Below are positions 1 through 7,872 of a stretch of DNA of 17,648 bases, piece after piece. A program made the translations under genes and the position numbers. Positions within the stretch are counted from its first letter, which is position 1; every line of letters begins with the position of its first letter. Source of the DNA: Thiomargarita sp. (GTDB lineage Bacteria; Pseudomonadota; Gammaproteobacteria; Beggiatoales; Beggiatoaceae). A model generated the notes under the pieces. That model was not told the DNA's origin and made no database searches. It worked only from the letters and a program-made list of their open reading frames with translations. Where the stretch lies: NCBI GenBank assembly GCA_020721025.1, contig DYNO01000023.1:6735-24382 (forward strand), written 5' to 3'.

Positions 1-1915
1 TGAGCCAAGTCGGTTTAATTAAACGTCTGACCGAGAAAACAATCGCCGCTTGCCAAAGGTTTTCAGGATTCACAAAAATTCCGTGCCCGCCATTGAAGCC
101 CGATGAAAACAATGCGGTTCTCGCTGCTTGCTGTAAATCATTACTATTGCACCAAAGATAAGCGATGGCATTGTCAGACCATTTTGTGCCTCTTAAATCC
201 TTCGTTGCTGTCGCAGGTGTAACTGCATTTTTCAACGGAATAACATCTGCTTTGTTGGTTTTTGGTCGTTCAATCCAATTGGTTAATAGTTGATCATTTG
301 GCAGGTTGTAAAAACGTTTTTCGCCGATTGGTTGTACATTTTTATCAAAAACTTCTGTCGCAATTTCAATAATTTGCTGTTTTCTCGAAGCATGTTGATT
401 CGTTGCCCAAACTAAAAACCCAATGGGAAAATCTCCTTTCAATCCGTCGAATGCCTTACTGTGTACCACAAAACCGCCCAGATACTTTGCATTCCAAACA
501 GAGCGAAACACATCCATTGTTTGTGAATTAACATATTTTAAGGTGCTAAACATTGCCAATGTTGCAGTCGGTATTTCTCGTGCGACTCGCGCCACAAACT
601 GGGTAAAAAGTTCATTGCTTGCCTTGCCATAATCTGCCATAGCAGTCGCGGCGAATTTAGTTTTTGCTACACCTGTTTTACTCGCAAGAGCTGCCCCACC
701 AGAAACGACATTATCTGAACTGGTTGATTCTGCATACGGCGGATTAATCAAGACCAGAATTTTTTTATTTTCAGCAATGGCTTGACGAAGTTCTTCGGGC
801 ACTTTTTGAGTTAAGTTGTAGTCAATTTTCCCATCATCAGAAATATCGTCATTCAAATAATCATATTGAAACCGCTGGGCAGCGGCACAGGTTTTATTTG
901 CCTGAATAATATCCAAATCGGCTTGATCGAGCGTGCTCATAAAAACATTGCGTGGATTGCTATGTTTTACTTCTAAATTTCCTACCCCGCAGCACATATC
1001 CCAGATGATATAATTTTCTTGCCAATTTTCACCCAGTATTTCAGCAAGTTTATCATAGGCTTTATCAACCACATTTAACGGCGTATAGTACGCTCCCTTG
1101 AAACTCCGTTCATTCAAAGGAATTAAACTATCACGTCGTTCTAATAAATAATGGCGATGTTCTAATTTGGGCGGGCGGTGATAAATCGTCCAAAATTTCT
1201 TGTAATTGGCAACTCCATTGGCTAACTCACAACGTTTCTTGTTCAAAATAAAAACCGGGCTTTTACACTTATACAGCAATTCGGCGGGCAAATCATCATA
1301 AATGGCACAACCATCTTCACTCATGATATCGGTCATGAACAACAAATTGTAATCTTTTTCAACTGCATTGGTGAGTTCCCGTCCGATCATTTCAACCCAT
1401 TTATCAAAGACTTGTTTTAAATTATCCGGAGTAATTTGTCGCGATAAGATTTCACCGGTTTTAATCGCTTCTTTAACCGTGCTGATAAATTCTTCTTCGT
1501 GCGTTGAGATATGAAACGGAACAAAATGCGCGCCAATATAGGCAGAAACTTCATCCAAAGCCTCTTTAGGATATTGACTGGCGGATTTGCCCCATTTAAT
1601 CGCTTTTTTCTCCAATAAGGGCAAAATATCCTTTGTTTTCATCAATGCCGCTTTTTCGGTATCAATGATTGCTAAAAATGGCGGAAGTTCCTCTCCCTTA
1701 TTAAAGGCTTGCTGGACGTAATGCAACAACTGGGTAAACATGGCATAACTTGAGTGCTTGCCCGTGTTTTTTGCCTCAAACCAAATTTCTTTCGTTCTAA
1801 TATCAATCAGACCTTCGGTATAACTTTTTAACCCTAACGCTTTGATATAAATATCTTTTACATCTTCTTCTGTCTTTGCTTGTTGGAGTTTGTGATAAAG
1901 TGTTTGGGTACTCAT
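1..1915 (-). CDS. Type IIG-like restriction-modification enzyme (adenine-N6 DNA methyltransferase with N-terminal nuclease motif), 3' end cut by window edge
   Basis: The reading frame opens with ATG at 1913-1915 and stays open to base 1, giving about 638 residues without a stop. Motif I of an SAM-dependent methyltransferase is seen as DMCCGVGN at residues 306-313. The catalytic motif IV is NPPY at 391-394, the form typical of N6-adenine DNA methylases. Near the N-terminus D38, E47 and K49 (DIRTKEIWFEAK) fit the PD-(D/E)XK nuclease pattern, with Q62 a few residues on, as in many such nucleases. Nuclease and methylase in one chain is the type IIG arrangement, in which one protein both methylates and cuts; that assignment is inferred. 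The missing C-terminus would hold the target-recognition region. The leader (AAAAAGA before ATG) gives only a weak ribosome binding site. Alternatives are a methylase of a BREX-like or other defence system; no partner genes are visible. The methylase call is firm, the nuclease call moderate. Confidence 0.85.
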   Translation of the reverse strand, partial: MSTQTLYHKLQQAKTEEDVKDIYIKALGLKSYTEGLIDIRTKEIWFEAKNTGKHSSYAMFTQLLHYVQQAFNKGEELPPFLAIIDTEKAALMKTKDILPLLEKKAIKWGKSASQYPKEALDEVSAYIGAHFVPFHISTHEEEFISTVKEAIKTGEILSRQITPDNLKQVFDKWVEMIGRELTNAVEKDYNLLFMTDIMSEDGCAIYDDLPAELLYKCKSPVFILNKKRCELANGVANYKKFWTIYHRPPKLEHRHYLLERRDSLIPLNERSFKGAYYTPLNVVDKAYDKLAEILGENWQENYIIWDMCCGVGNLEVKHSNPRNVFMSTLDQADLDIIQANKTCAAAQRFQYDYLNDDISDDGKIDYNLTQKVPEELRQAIAENKKILVLINPPYAESTSSDNVVSGGAALASKTGVAKTKFAATAMADYGKASNELFTQFVARVAREIPTATLAMFSTLKYVNSQTMDVFRSVWNAKYLGGFVVHSKAFDGLKGDFPIGFLVWATNQHASRKQQIIEIATEVFDKNVQPIGEKRFYNLPNDQLLTNWIERPKTNKADVIPLKNAVTPATATKDLRGTKWSDNAIAYLWCNSNDLQQAARTALFSSGFNGGHGIFVNPENLWQAAIVFSVRRLIKPTWL

Positions 1916-2526
1916 TCTTTTTAGCTCTTAAAATCAATAAATTAGAAATTTTTAGCATCATTTATCAAATCAATCCATGATGGGATTATCGAACAAGCTG
2001 GGTTCTGAAAATGATAGTCATCTGAATCGGTTGTAAAATTAACTTACTGGTAGTTTTACATTAAAAAATTAACACTTGTTTAGATGAATTCTAAATAAAT
2101 TCAGAATAATAAGAATACATTTCTAATTAACATCGCAAAAAACGAGGGTAGATATTCAACTACCATTGTAGCACTCTTTTGGAAAAAGTTGAACATCACG
2201 TTTATGCTATAATTTGAATTATTCAAGATGGTTTGCATAGTGATTGCAAGTCAGATGACACCGACAGACGAAATGATTGAAGAAAAACCACCTGTACGAC
2301 TTTCAACCGTTGATATTAATCAGTGCAATCAAGGCATTATTACCTCAGAATCGAGTTCCCTTGTACGATGACGTTTTTTGCCATCAAGCCAATAGATTGA
2401 AACAACATGCACCGGTACATCATTCCACCAGTCACTCACTAAAAATGTTGTTATTGGCATGGTTAACTGCCTCGAATTGATGATAACAACTCCACATTCA
2501 TTACTTATTTCTCTCGCCATTGTCTT
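1916..2526. other. AT-rich intergenic region between divergent genes, with possible leader ORFs
   Basis: This 611-base stretch separates the methyltransferase gene (minus) from the transporter fusion (plus). It must hold both promoters. The only clear site is the extended -10 at 2205-2213. Short frames exist: a plus frame from ATG 2255 to a stop at 2369-2371 (38 residues, beginning MTPTDEM), and a minus frame 2329-2520 (63 residues). Neither has a convincing ribosome binding site or a recognisable domain, so neither is called as a gene. The DNA could be a remnant of an inserted sequence; no transposase ends were seen. Confidence 0.5.
2205..2213 (+). promoter_or_regulatory. Extended -10 promoter element (TGCTATAAT)
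   Basis: TG at 2205-2206, one base, then a perfect TATAAT at 2208-2213. This is the extended -10 form, which works without a good -35, and no good -35 lies at the usual distance. Transcription would start near 2220, leaving a leader of about 300 bases before the transporter-fusion ATG at 2527. That length leaves room for leader regulation or a short upstream ORF, but none is shown. Confidence 0.45.
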
Positions 2527-5500
2527 ATGAAAAAACTGCTTACGACGCTATTCAATATCGAACCTGGTGAAGAAAAGCTGGTTTTTCTCAATTTCTTGCA
2601 ATCTGTTTTCATGGGATTTCCTAAATTATTCACGCTGATGACCGCCAATTCACTGTTTTTAGAGCGTTATTCTGCCAGTGATCTTCCGTATGTTTATTTG
2701 GTTTCGTCCATCGTGGTACCAGTGGTCGGATTGATTCATCTTTTTTTTGAAAAACGCTTGTCATTCTTCAAATTACAAAGTGGCACCCTGATCGCGCTGT
2801 CCTTTATTTCCTTCACATTCCTCGTCCTGCTATTTACAGAATATTCATGGGTTATTATTGCCTTGTACATCTGGCTGGCGGTCGAAATGGTGATGAGTGA
2901 TTTGATTTTGTGGAGTGCAGCAAATCGGATGTTCACCGCGCGGCAAAGTAAACGCTTGTTTGGCTTGATCGGTGCGGGCGGCATTATCACTGTGATCATC
3001 GGCGGCTTTATCACCCCGTACATTGTCCCATTCATTGGCACCCGCGGCTTACTCATGCTGTCACTCAGCGGATTTTTATTTGCCTTGGTCAACTTGCGCC
3101 ACATGAATCGTTGTTTTAAAGACAAATTTACCGGCATCGTCAATAAAAATGAACCGTCCGAAACGCCACAATCGCAATCTATCTGGGCAATGTTCCAAAA
3201 TCGCTACTTAGTATTGATTTTCCTAATCTTCGCGTTTTTCTCCCAAACGATTTTTTATTTCGTTGACAATATTTTTTACCACGAAATGAGTTTACGCTAT
3301 CCCAACGCGGATATGCTTGCCAGTTTTATTGGTCAGTTTTGGGCAGTTTACGGCATCTTCAGCCTATTATTCCGCTCATTCATCGCCGGACGTTGGATCA
3401 TGATGGTAGGAATTTTGGGCGGATTGCTAACCTCGCAACTGATGGTTGCCATCTGCATGGCGGGTATTTTAACGGTAAGTAGTCTCGGTTTTCCCATCGC
3501 AAAAGAAATAATTTGGATTTTTTGGTTGGTCACAGCAACAAAACAAGTGGAAAGAATTCTCACCGGTTCAGTCACCTTGCCCGCCTATTACACCTTGTAT
3601 CAACCCCTGTCGATGGAACGGCGTGTTCGTGTCCAAACCGTGACGGAATCCGTCGTGGGCCCCGGCGGCGGCATGTTGACCAGTTTATTGTTACTTTTGC
3701 TGACTAAAGTGTTGAATTTACGGATTGTTGAATTAGCAAGCATCCTACTCCTCATCGTATGCGCGTATGCCATTGCTTGTTTATTCACTATCAAAGCCTA
3801 TCGCCAAGCCCTGACGACGGCATTGAATCGGCGCGGCTTAATTGGCAGCGATTTATCATTAGACGATCCTTCAAGTTTACAGATTTTAGAAAAAGGAATG
3901 CAAAGCCGTCATCCCAAAGAAGTTTTATACTGTTTGAAACTGCTAGAAGAAGTCAAACATTATGGCTTAAACGACTATCTCTTTAAATTAATTAATCATT
4001 CCAGTGCTGAAGTGCGTGAAGAAGCCTATCAGATGATTGAACGGCTTGCGCCCGACGGCGGTTTTGAACGGTTAAAAAATCGGCTACTGATTGAAGACAA
4101 TCCGGTACTGCGTGCCGCGTTATTTCGTGCCATTGCTGCGACCGGTGAGACGGAAGCCCTAGATTTAATTGAACAATATCTAAATGACGACGAAGTGGAA
4201 GTGCGACGCGGGGCGATGGTGGCGTTGATTCGCTATTGCGGTATTGAAGGTGCGGTGCGCGCAGGAAGTAGTTTGATGGAATTACAAAAGTCAAGCGACC
4301 CCAAAGAACGGGAATTTGCCGCGACGGTCATTGGACAGATCGGAATTCCAACCTTTTACAGAGGATTGCTACCCCTATTGAACGACGAAAATATGACAGT
4401 ACGCAAGGCTGCCCTACTTGCTGCGGGATATTTAGACAATCGCAAATTATGGCAATTGGTGATTGATGGCTTGACTGCGTTGGCGACTCGTGAAGCCGCG
4501 GTGAAAGCCCTGTTACTCGCCAGAGAATCCGCATTTCCCGCGTTAGAAAATGTTTATGCTGACAAACAACAATCCCCAAAACTACGTCGAGAAATCATTC
4601 ACTTATATGGAAGAATCAAAAGTAAACAAGCGATTTCTTTACTCCTGAAAAAATTAAACGAACCAGATCACACCCTGCGTTACGAAATTCTCTGGTCATT
4701 ATATTTATGTGGCTATCAAGCCTTTGAAAAAGAGAAAGAAATCATTGAACGACTAATGATTGAAGAAGTATTTTACGGTGTGCGAGTCATGTCGGTGGTG
4801 AAAGATTTACAGGAAGCCGATGACTTAGGGATGTTATTGACTGCATTGAATTATGAATTGGATAAAACTCGGTTGCGGATGTTTCTGTTGCTCACGGCAA
4901 TTTATCCGGCAGAATTAATCATGAAGATTTGGAGCAACTTCATTGAAACTTCAGCAGAAAAACGTGATCTCGCACTCGAATTGCTTGACAACACCGTGCA
5001 TAAGGAACATAAAGCGATTGTGTTGCCACTAATGGAAATGACGCAGCAAAGTCAATCCCACATGCCACAAATTTCCTCTGCTGAACCGTTGGAATGGGTG
5101 ACAGAAATTATTTTGCAGCCCCAAATCTGGAATAACACATGGTTACGCACCTGTGCCATTGACAGTTTGAGTTGTTTATTATCCCCAGAGGAAACCCAAA
5201 CATTACTGATTTCTGTTTTGAACGATGACGATGAATTAATTCGAGAAACTGTGTTATACGTGCTCAACGCCCTCGATCCCAGTATTTTAGTGGTCAATTT
5301 GAATAATCGGCTCAGTGCCTATCCAACCATTGAAAAAGTCAAGATTCTCAAAACCGTAAGTATTTTTTCCGAAATTCCGGACGAAATTTTGGCGGAAGTG
5401 GTGCCATTTTTAGAAGGGGTTGAATTGCAAGCAGGGCAAACGGTATTTTACAAAGGCGACTTGGGCACGTCGATGTATGTGATTGTGGACGGATTACTGC

Positions 5501-6237
5501 GCGTCCATGATGGCGATACCACCTTGGCAGAGTTGGGCAAGGGACACATTTTCGGCGAATTTTCTGCCCTCGATCCCGAACCGCGCACCGCCTCCGTCAC
5601 CACGATTCAACCAAGTTATTTATTTCAACTGTCGCAAGAAGAATTCAACGTCTTGATTGAAGGGCATATTGAAGTTGCCAAGGGGATTATTCAAATTTTG
5701 TGTCAACGGTTGCGGAACTCATTGAAAATACGTGGGCAAAAAGTCGAACACCGGGTTCAAAGTAGCAGCGATAACGGCGTGAGTTTGGATAAAAATTTGT
5801 CAGGCAGCGTTCCCTCCTACGAAGGCGAATTATCGCTGATTGAAAAAGTGATCATTTTAAAAACAGTCAGTATTTTTGCCGATACACCGGATAATATTTT
5901 ATCGGAAGTGGCGCGCCTAACCAAACAAATTCATCTAAATAAAGGCGAAATGTTGTTTAAAAAAGGCGACGTAGGTACTTCCATGTACATTGTAGTGGAC
6001 GGCAAAGTACGGATACATGACGGCGACCAACTGATTGCAGAATTGGGGGAACGGGCATTAATTGGCGAAATGGCGGTGCTTTCTTCTGAACCACGCACTG
6101 CGTCCGTCACCGCGACCAGCAATACGACCCTATTATCATTGACTCAAACTTCGTTACTAGAATTAATGTGGGATCAGCATCGCATTGTGCGCGGCATTAT
6201 CGAAGTTTTGATTCAGCGATTACGGAGTTTACGTTGA
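2527..6237 (+). CDS. Nucleotide-transporter-like (Npt1/Npt2, ADP/ATP carrier) membrane protein fused to HEAT repeats and two cyclic-nucleotide-binding domains
   Basis: The protein has 1236 residues. Residues 1 to about 430 are highly hydrophobic, consistent with the roughly 12 membrane helices of NTT/MFS-like carriers. Family-like blocks include FNIEPGEEKLV near the start, RLFGLIGAGG around 145-154 and a block around 360 (YQPLSMERRVRVQTV). Residues about 440-930 are helical repeats with HEAT character (for example EVREEAYQMIERLAPDG and EVEVRRGAMVALI). Two cyclic-nucleotide-binding domains follow at about 937-1048 and 1106-1218. Both keep the phosphate-binding cassette with its Glu and Arg: FGEFSALDPEPRTASV and IGEMAVLSSEPRTASV. 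The likely arrangement is a membrane carrier with a large cytoplasmic regulatory tail gated by cAMP or cGMP; this is inferred, and the transported substrate cannot be told. The ATG is supported by the family-like N-terminus, although no good Shine-Dalgarno precedes it. The gene is monocistronic and ends before a terminator at 6378-6427. Confidence 0.85.
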   Translation: MKKLLTTLFNIEPGEEKLVFLNFLQSVFMGFPKLFTLMTANSLFLERYSASDLPYVYLVSSIVVPVVGLIHLFFEKRLSFFKLQSGTLIALSFISFTFLVLLFTEYSWVIIALYIWLAVEMVMSDLILWSAANRMFTARQSKRLFGLIGAGGIITVIIGGFITPYIVPFIGTRGLLMLSLSGFLFALVNLRHMNRCFKDKFTGIVNKNEPSETPQSQSIWAMFQNRYLVLIFLIFAFFSQTIFYFVDNIFYHEMSLRYPNADMLASFIGQFWAVYGIFSLLFRSFIAGRWIMMVGILGGLLTSQLMVAICMAGILTVSSLGFPIAKEIIWIFWLVTATKQVERILTGSVTLPAYYTLYQPLSMERRVRVQTVTESVVGPGGGMLTSLLLLLLTKVLNLRIVELASILLLIVCAYAIACLFTIKAYRQALTTALNRRGLIGSDLSLDDPSSLQILEKGMQSRHPKEVLYCLKLLEEVKHYGLNDYLFKLINHSSAEVREEAYQMIERLAPDGGFERLKNRLLIEDNPVLRAALFRAIAATGETEALDLIEQYLNDDEVEVRRGAMVALIRYCGIEGAVRAGSSLMELQKSSDPKEREFAATVIGQIGIPTFYRGLLPLLNDENMTVRKAALLAAGYLDNRKLWQLVIDGLTALATREAAVKALLLARESAFPALENVYADKQQSPKLRREIIHLYGRIKSKQAISLLLKKLNEPDHTLRYEILWSLYLCGYQAFEKEKEIIERLMIEEVFYGVRVMSVVKDLQEADDLGMLLTALNYELDKTRLRMFLLLTAIYPAELIMKIWSNFIETSAEKRDLALELLDNTVHKEHKAIVLPLMEMTQQSQSHMPQISSAEPLEWVTEIILQPQIWNNTWLRTCAIDSLSCLLSPEETQTLLISVLNDDDELIRETVLYVLNALDPSILVVNLNNRLSAYPTIEKVKILKTVSIFSEIPDEILAEVVPFLEGVELQAGQTVFYKGDLGTSMYVIVDGLLRVHDGDTTLAELGKGHIFGEFSALDPEPRTASVTTIQPSYLFQLSQEEFNVLIEGHIEVAKGIIQILCQRLRNSLKIRGQKVEHRVQSSSDNGVSLDKNLSGSVPSYEGELSLIEKVIILKTVSIFADTPDNILSEVARLTKQIHLNKGEMLFKKGDVGTSMYIVVDGKVRIHDGDQLIAELGERALIGEMAVLSSEPRTASVTATSNTTLLSLTQTSLLELMWDQHRIVRGIIEVLIQRLRSLR

Positions 6238-6247
6238 TGATTCAACT

Positions 6248-6334
6248 ATGGATAAAAATACTAATATTTTGAATAAGTTGAAAATTAGCCCTGAACTGCG
6301 TAACCTCTACAATTATGAAAAGTCGAAATCTTGA
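6248..6334 (+). CDS. Possible 28-residue peptide downstream of the transporter fusion
   Basis: An ATG at 6248 opens a 28-codon frame (begins MDKNTNILNKL, ends at TGA 6332-6334) just after the transporter-fusion stop and before the terminator, so it would be on the same transcript. No Shine-Dalgarno is visible and no family is recognised. A frame this short in AT-rich DNA is easily found by chance. It could be a remnant of a longer gene. Confidence 0.12.
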   Translation: MDKNTNILNKLKISPELRNLYNYEKSKS

Positions 6335-6377
6335 ACGAATTGATTCCTCATGAACTTTTTCATAAAAATGTTATTTT

Positions 6378-6427
6378 TGCATCGCTAAGGCTTGTCACCA
6401 AGTTCAACTGAGTGATGCATATTTTTT
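6378..6427 (+). terminator. Intrinsic terminator after the transporter fusion gene
   Basis: TGCATCGCT at 6378-6386 pairs with AGTGATGCA at 6411-6419 (nine pairs, one G-U). A small inner stem, CTTG-TCAC-CAAG, sits in the loop, and a run of six T follows at 6422-6427. It lies between the plus-strand fusion gene and the convergent bioA, with the T run on the side that ends plus-strand transcription. Confidence 0.6.
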
Positions 6428-6444
6428 AAACGCTACTTAACAAT

Positions 6445-7794
6445 TCATCTTGTTGCGTGATCAACCGCAGCATACGCGACATTCACCATCAATTCAATCT
6501 GTTGTGGAGTGATGATGTACGGTGGCATAAAATAAACCACATTACCCAACGGACGCAATAATACCCCGCGTTGCAGCGCGTAACGATACACCGCCAAACC
6601 TCGCCGCTCCTGCCAAGGATAGGGTTCGTCTGTTGCCGGATTTTTCAGCATATCCAGTGCGACAATCATGCCTTGTTGCCGTATTTTACCCAGATGCGGA
6701 TGGTCGTGAAAACGCTGCATGAGCTGCCCCATTTGTTGAGCAAGCGATTGATTATGCACTAAAATATTATCTTGTGCAAAAATATCCAACGTGGCTAATG
6801 CTGCCCGACAAGCAAGGGGATTGCCGGTGTAACTGTGCGAATGTAAAAACGCGGTCAACTTGGTGTAATCATCATAAAAGGCTTGATAAATCGGTTCACG
6901 AGTCACAACGACCGATAATGGTAAATAACCGCCCGTCAACCCTTTGGAAAGACAAAGAAAATCGGGAGTCACTTCTGCATGTTCACACGCAAACATTTTG
7001 CCCGTTCGCCCCATACCCACCGCGATTTCGTCGGCAATAAAATGGACTTGATAGCGATCACAAGCGGCACGAAGCAATTTTAAATAAATAGGGTCGTACA
7101 TCCGCATTCCTCCAGCACATTGCACCAACGGTTCAACAATAATTGCCGCAACTTCGGAACTGTGCTCACGCAACAATTGTTCAAGTTGGGCAAATTGTCG
7201 TCGTGCGAATTCTGCGGGCGATTCCCCTTTTTCAGCATAACAACTGGCAGGCGAAGGCGCGACGAAGGTTTGCATCAACAGGGGCGCGTAGGTTTTTTTG
7301 TATAATGCCACATCGCCAACCGCCAGAGCACCGAGCGTTTCCCCATGATAACTGTCTTGCAAGGTAATAAATTTAGTTTTGCGCGCCTGCCCCGTGTTTT
7401 GCCAAAAATGAAAACTCATCTTCAACGCGACTTCGACACAAGAAGAACCATTATCTGCGTAAAAACAGCGAGTTAATTCCGGTGGCGTGAGCTCAACCAA
7501 GCGTTCCGATAAATGCAAAATAGGTTCATGGGTAAAACCGGCGAGAATGACATGTTCCAATTGTTCCAACTGGTTACGCAGCGCGGCATTGATACGCGAA
7601 TTGGCATGTCCGAATAAATTGACCCACCATGAGCTGATCGCATCCAAATAGCGATTTCCGGCAAAATCTTCAAGCCACACCCCTTCGCCACGTTTGATTG
7701 GAATCAGTGGAAAAAGTGCTTCATGATCTTTCATTTGCGTGCAAGGATGCCATAAAACGGCTAAATCACGCTGGATAATGGATTGATTGGGCAT
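6445..7794 (-). CDS. bioA: Adenosylmethionine-8-amino-7-oxononanoate aminotransferase (DAPA synthase)
   Basis: This PLP enzyme of biotin synthesis converts KAPA to DAPA in the cytoplasm, using S-adenosylmethionine as the amino donor. The 449-residue protein is close to the usual length (about 430). Seen motifs are WHPCTQMKDHE at 15-25, the SSWW pair at 54-57, YADNGSSCVEVALK at 112-125, SYHGETLGA at 148-156 with Y149, IADEIAVGMGRTG at 253-265 with PLP-binding D255, and the Schiff-base lysine K284 in LSKGLTGGYLPLS. The WHPCTQMK and SSWW blocks separate BioA from other class-III aminotransferases. The ATG at 7792-7794 fits the family N-terminus; the ribosome binding site is weak. No other bio genes are in the window, so the pathway is presumably dispersed. 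The upstream repeat-protein gene on the same strand ends 78 bases away, so co-transcription is possible. Confidence 0.95.
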   Translation of the reverse strand: MPNQSIIQRDLAVLWHPCTQMKDHEALFPLIPIKRGEGVWLEDFAGNRYLDAISSWWVNLFGHANSRINAALRNQLEQLEHVILAGFTHEPILHLSERLVELTPPELTRCFYADNGSSCVEVALKMSFHFWQNTGQARKTKFITLQDSYHGETLGALAVGDVALYKKTYAPLLMQTFVAPSPASCYAEKGESPAEFARRQFAQLEQLLREHSSEVAAIIVEPLVQCAGGMRMYDPIYLKLLRAACDRYQVHFIADEIAVGMGRTGKMFACEHAEVTPDFLCLSKGLTGGYLPLSVVVTREPIYQAFYDDYTKLTAFLHSHSYTGNPLACRAALATLDIFAQDNILVHNQSLAQQMGQLMQRFHDHPHLGKIRQQGMIVALDMLKNPATDEPYPWQERRGLAVYRYALQRGVLLRPLGNVVYFMPPYIITPQQIELMVNVAYAAVDHATR

Positions 7795-7824
7795 TGGGTG
7801 AAATCAGTGAGTTCAAAGTAAATA

Positions 7825-7859
7825 TCAGTACGTTGTTACTGAAAAATATTGATAATATT
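7825..7859 (-). terminator. Two small tandem hairpins between the repeat-protein gene and bioA
   Basis: Read on the minus strand, AATATT-ATC-AATATT (7845-7859) is followed by TTT, then TCAGTA-ACAACG-TACTGA (7825-7842). Both stems are perfect but short and AT-rich, and there is no long T run. They could weaken read-through into bioA or protect the upstream message; a functional terminator is doubtful. Confidence 0.25.
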
Positions 7860-7872
7860 CCTGTAAAAGCAA

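Noticed and set aside
2277..2480. Plus-strand frame of 67 residues
   Set aside because: It needs a TTG start, has no ribosome binding site and overlaps other equally weak frames; probably chance.
2329..2520. Minus-strand frame of 63 residues upstream of the transporter fusion
   Set aside because: It starts seven bases from the divergent gene's start codon, has no ribosome binding site and matches no family I know. Too short to trust without homologues.
2736..3143. Minus-strand frame of 135 residues inside the transporter fusion
   Set aside because: Antisense shadow of a clearly coding membrane region; no domain or start signal.
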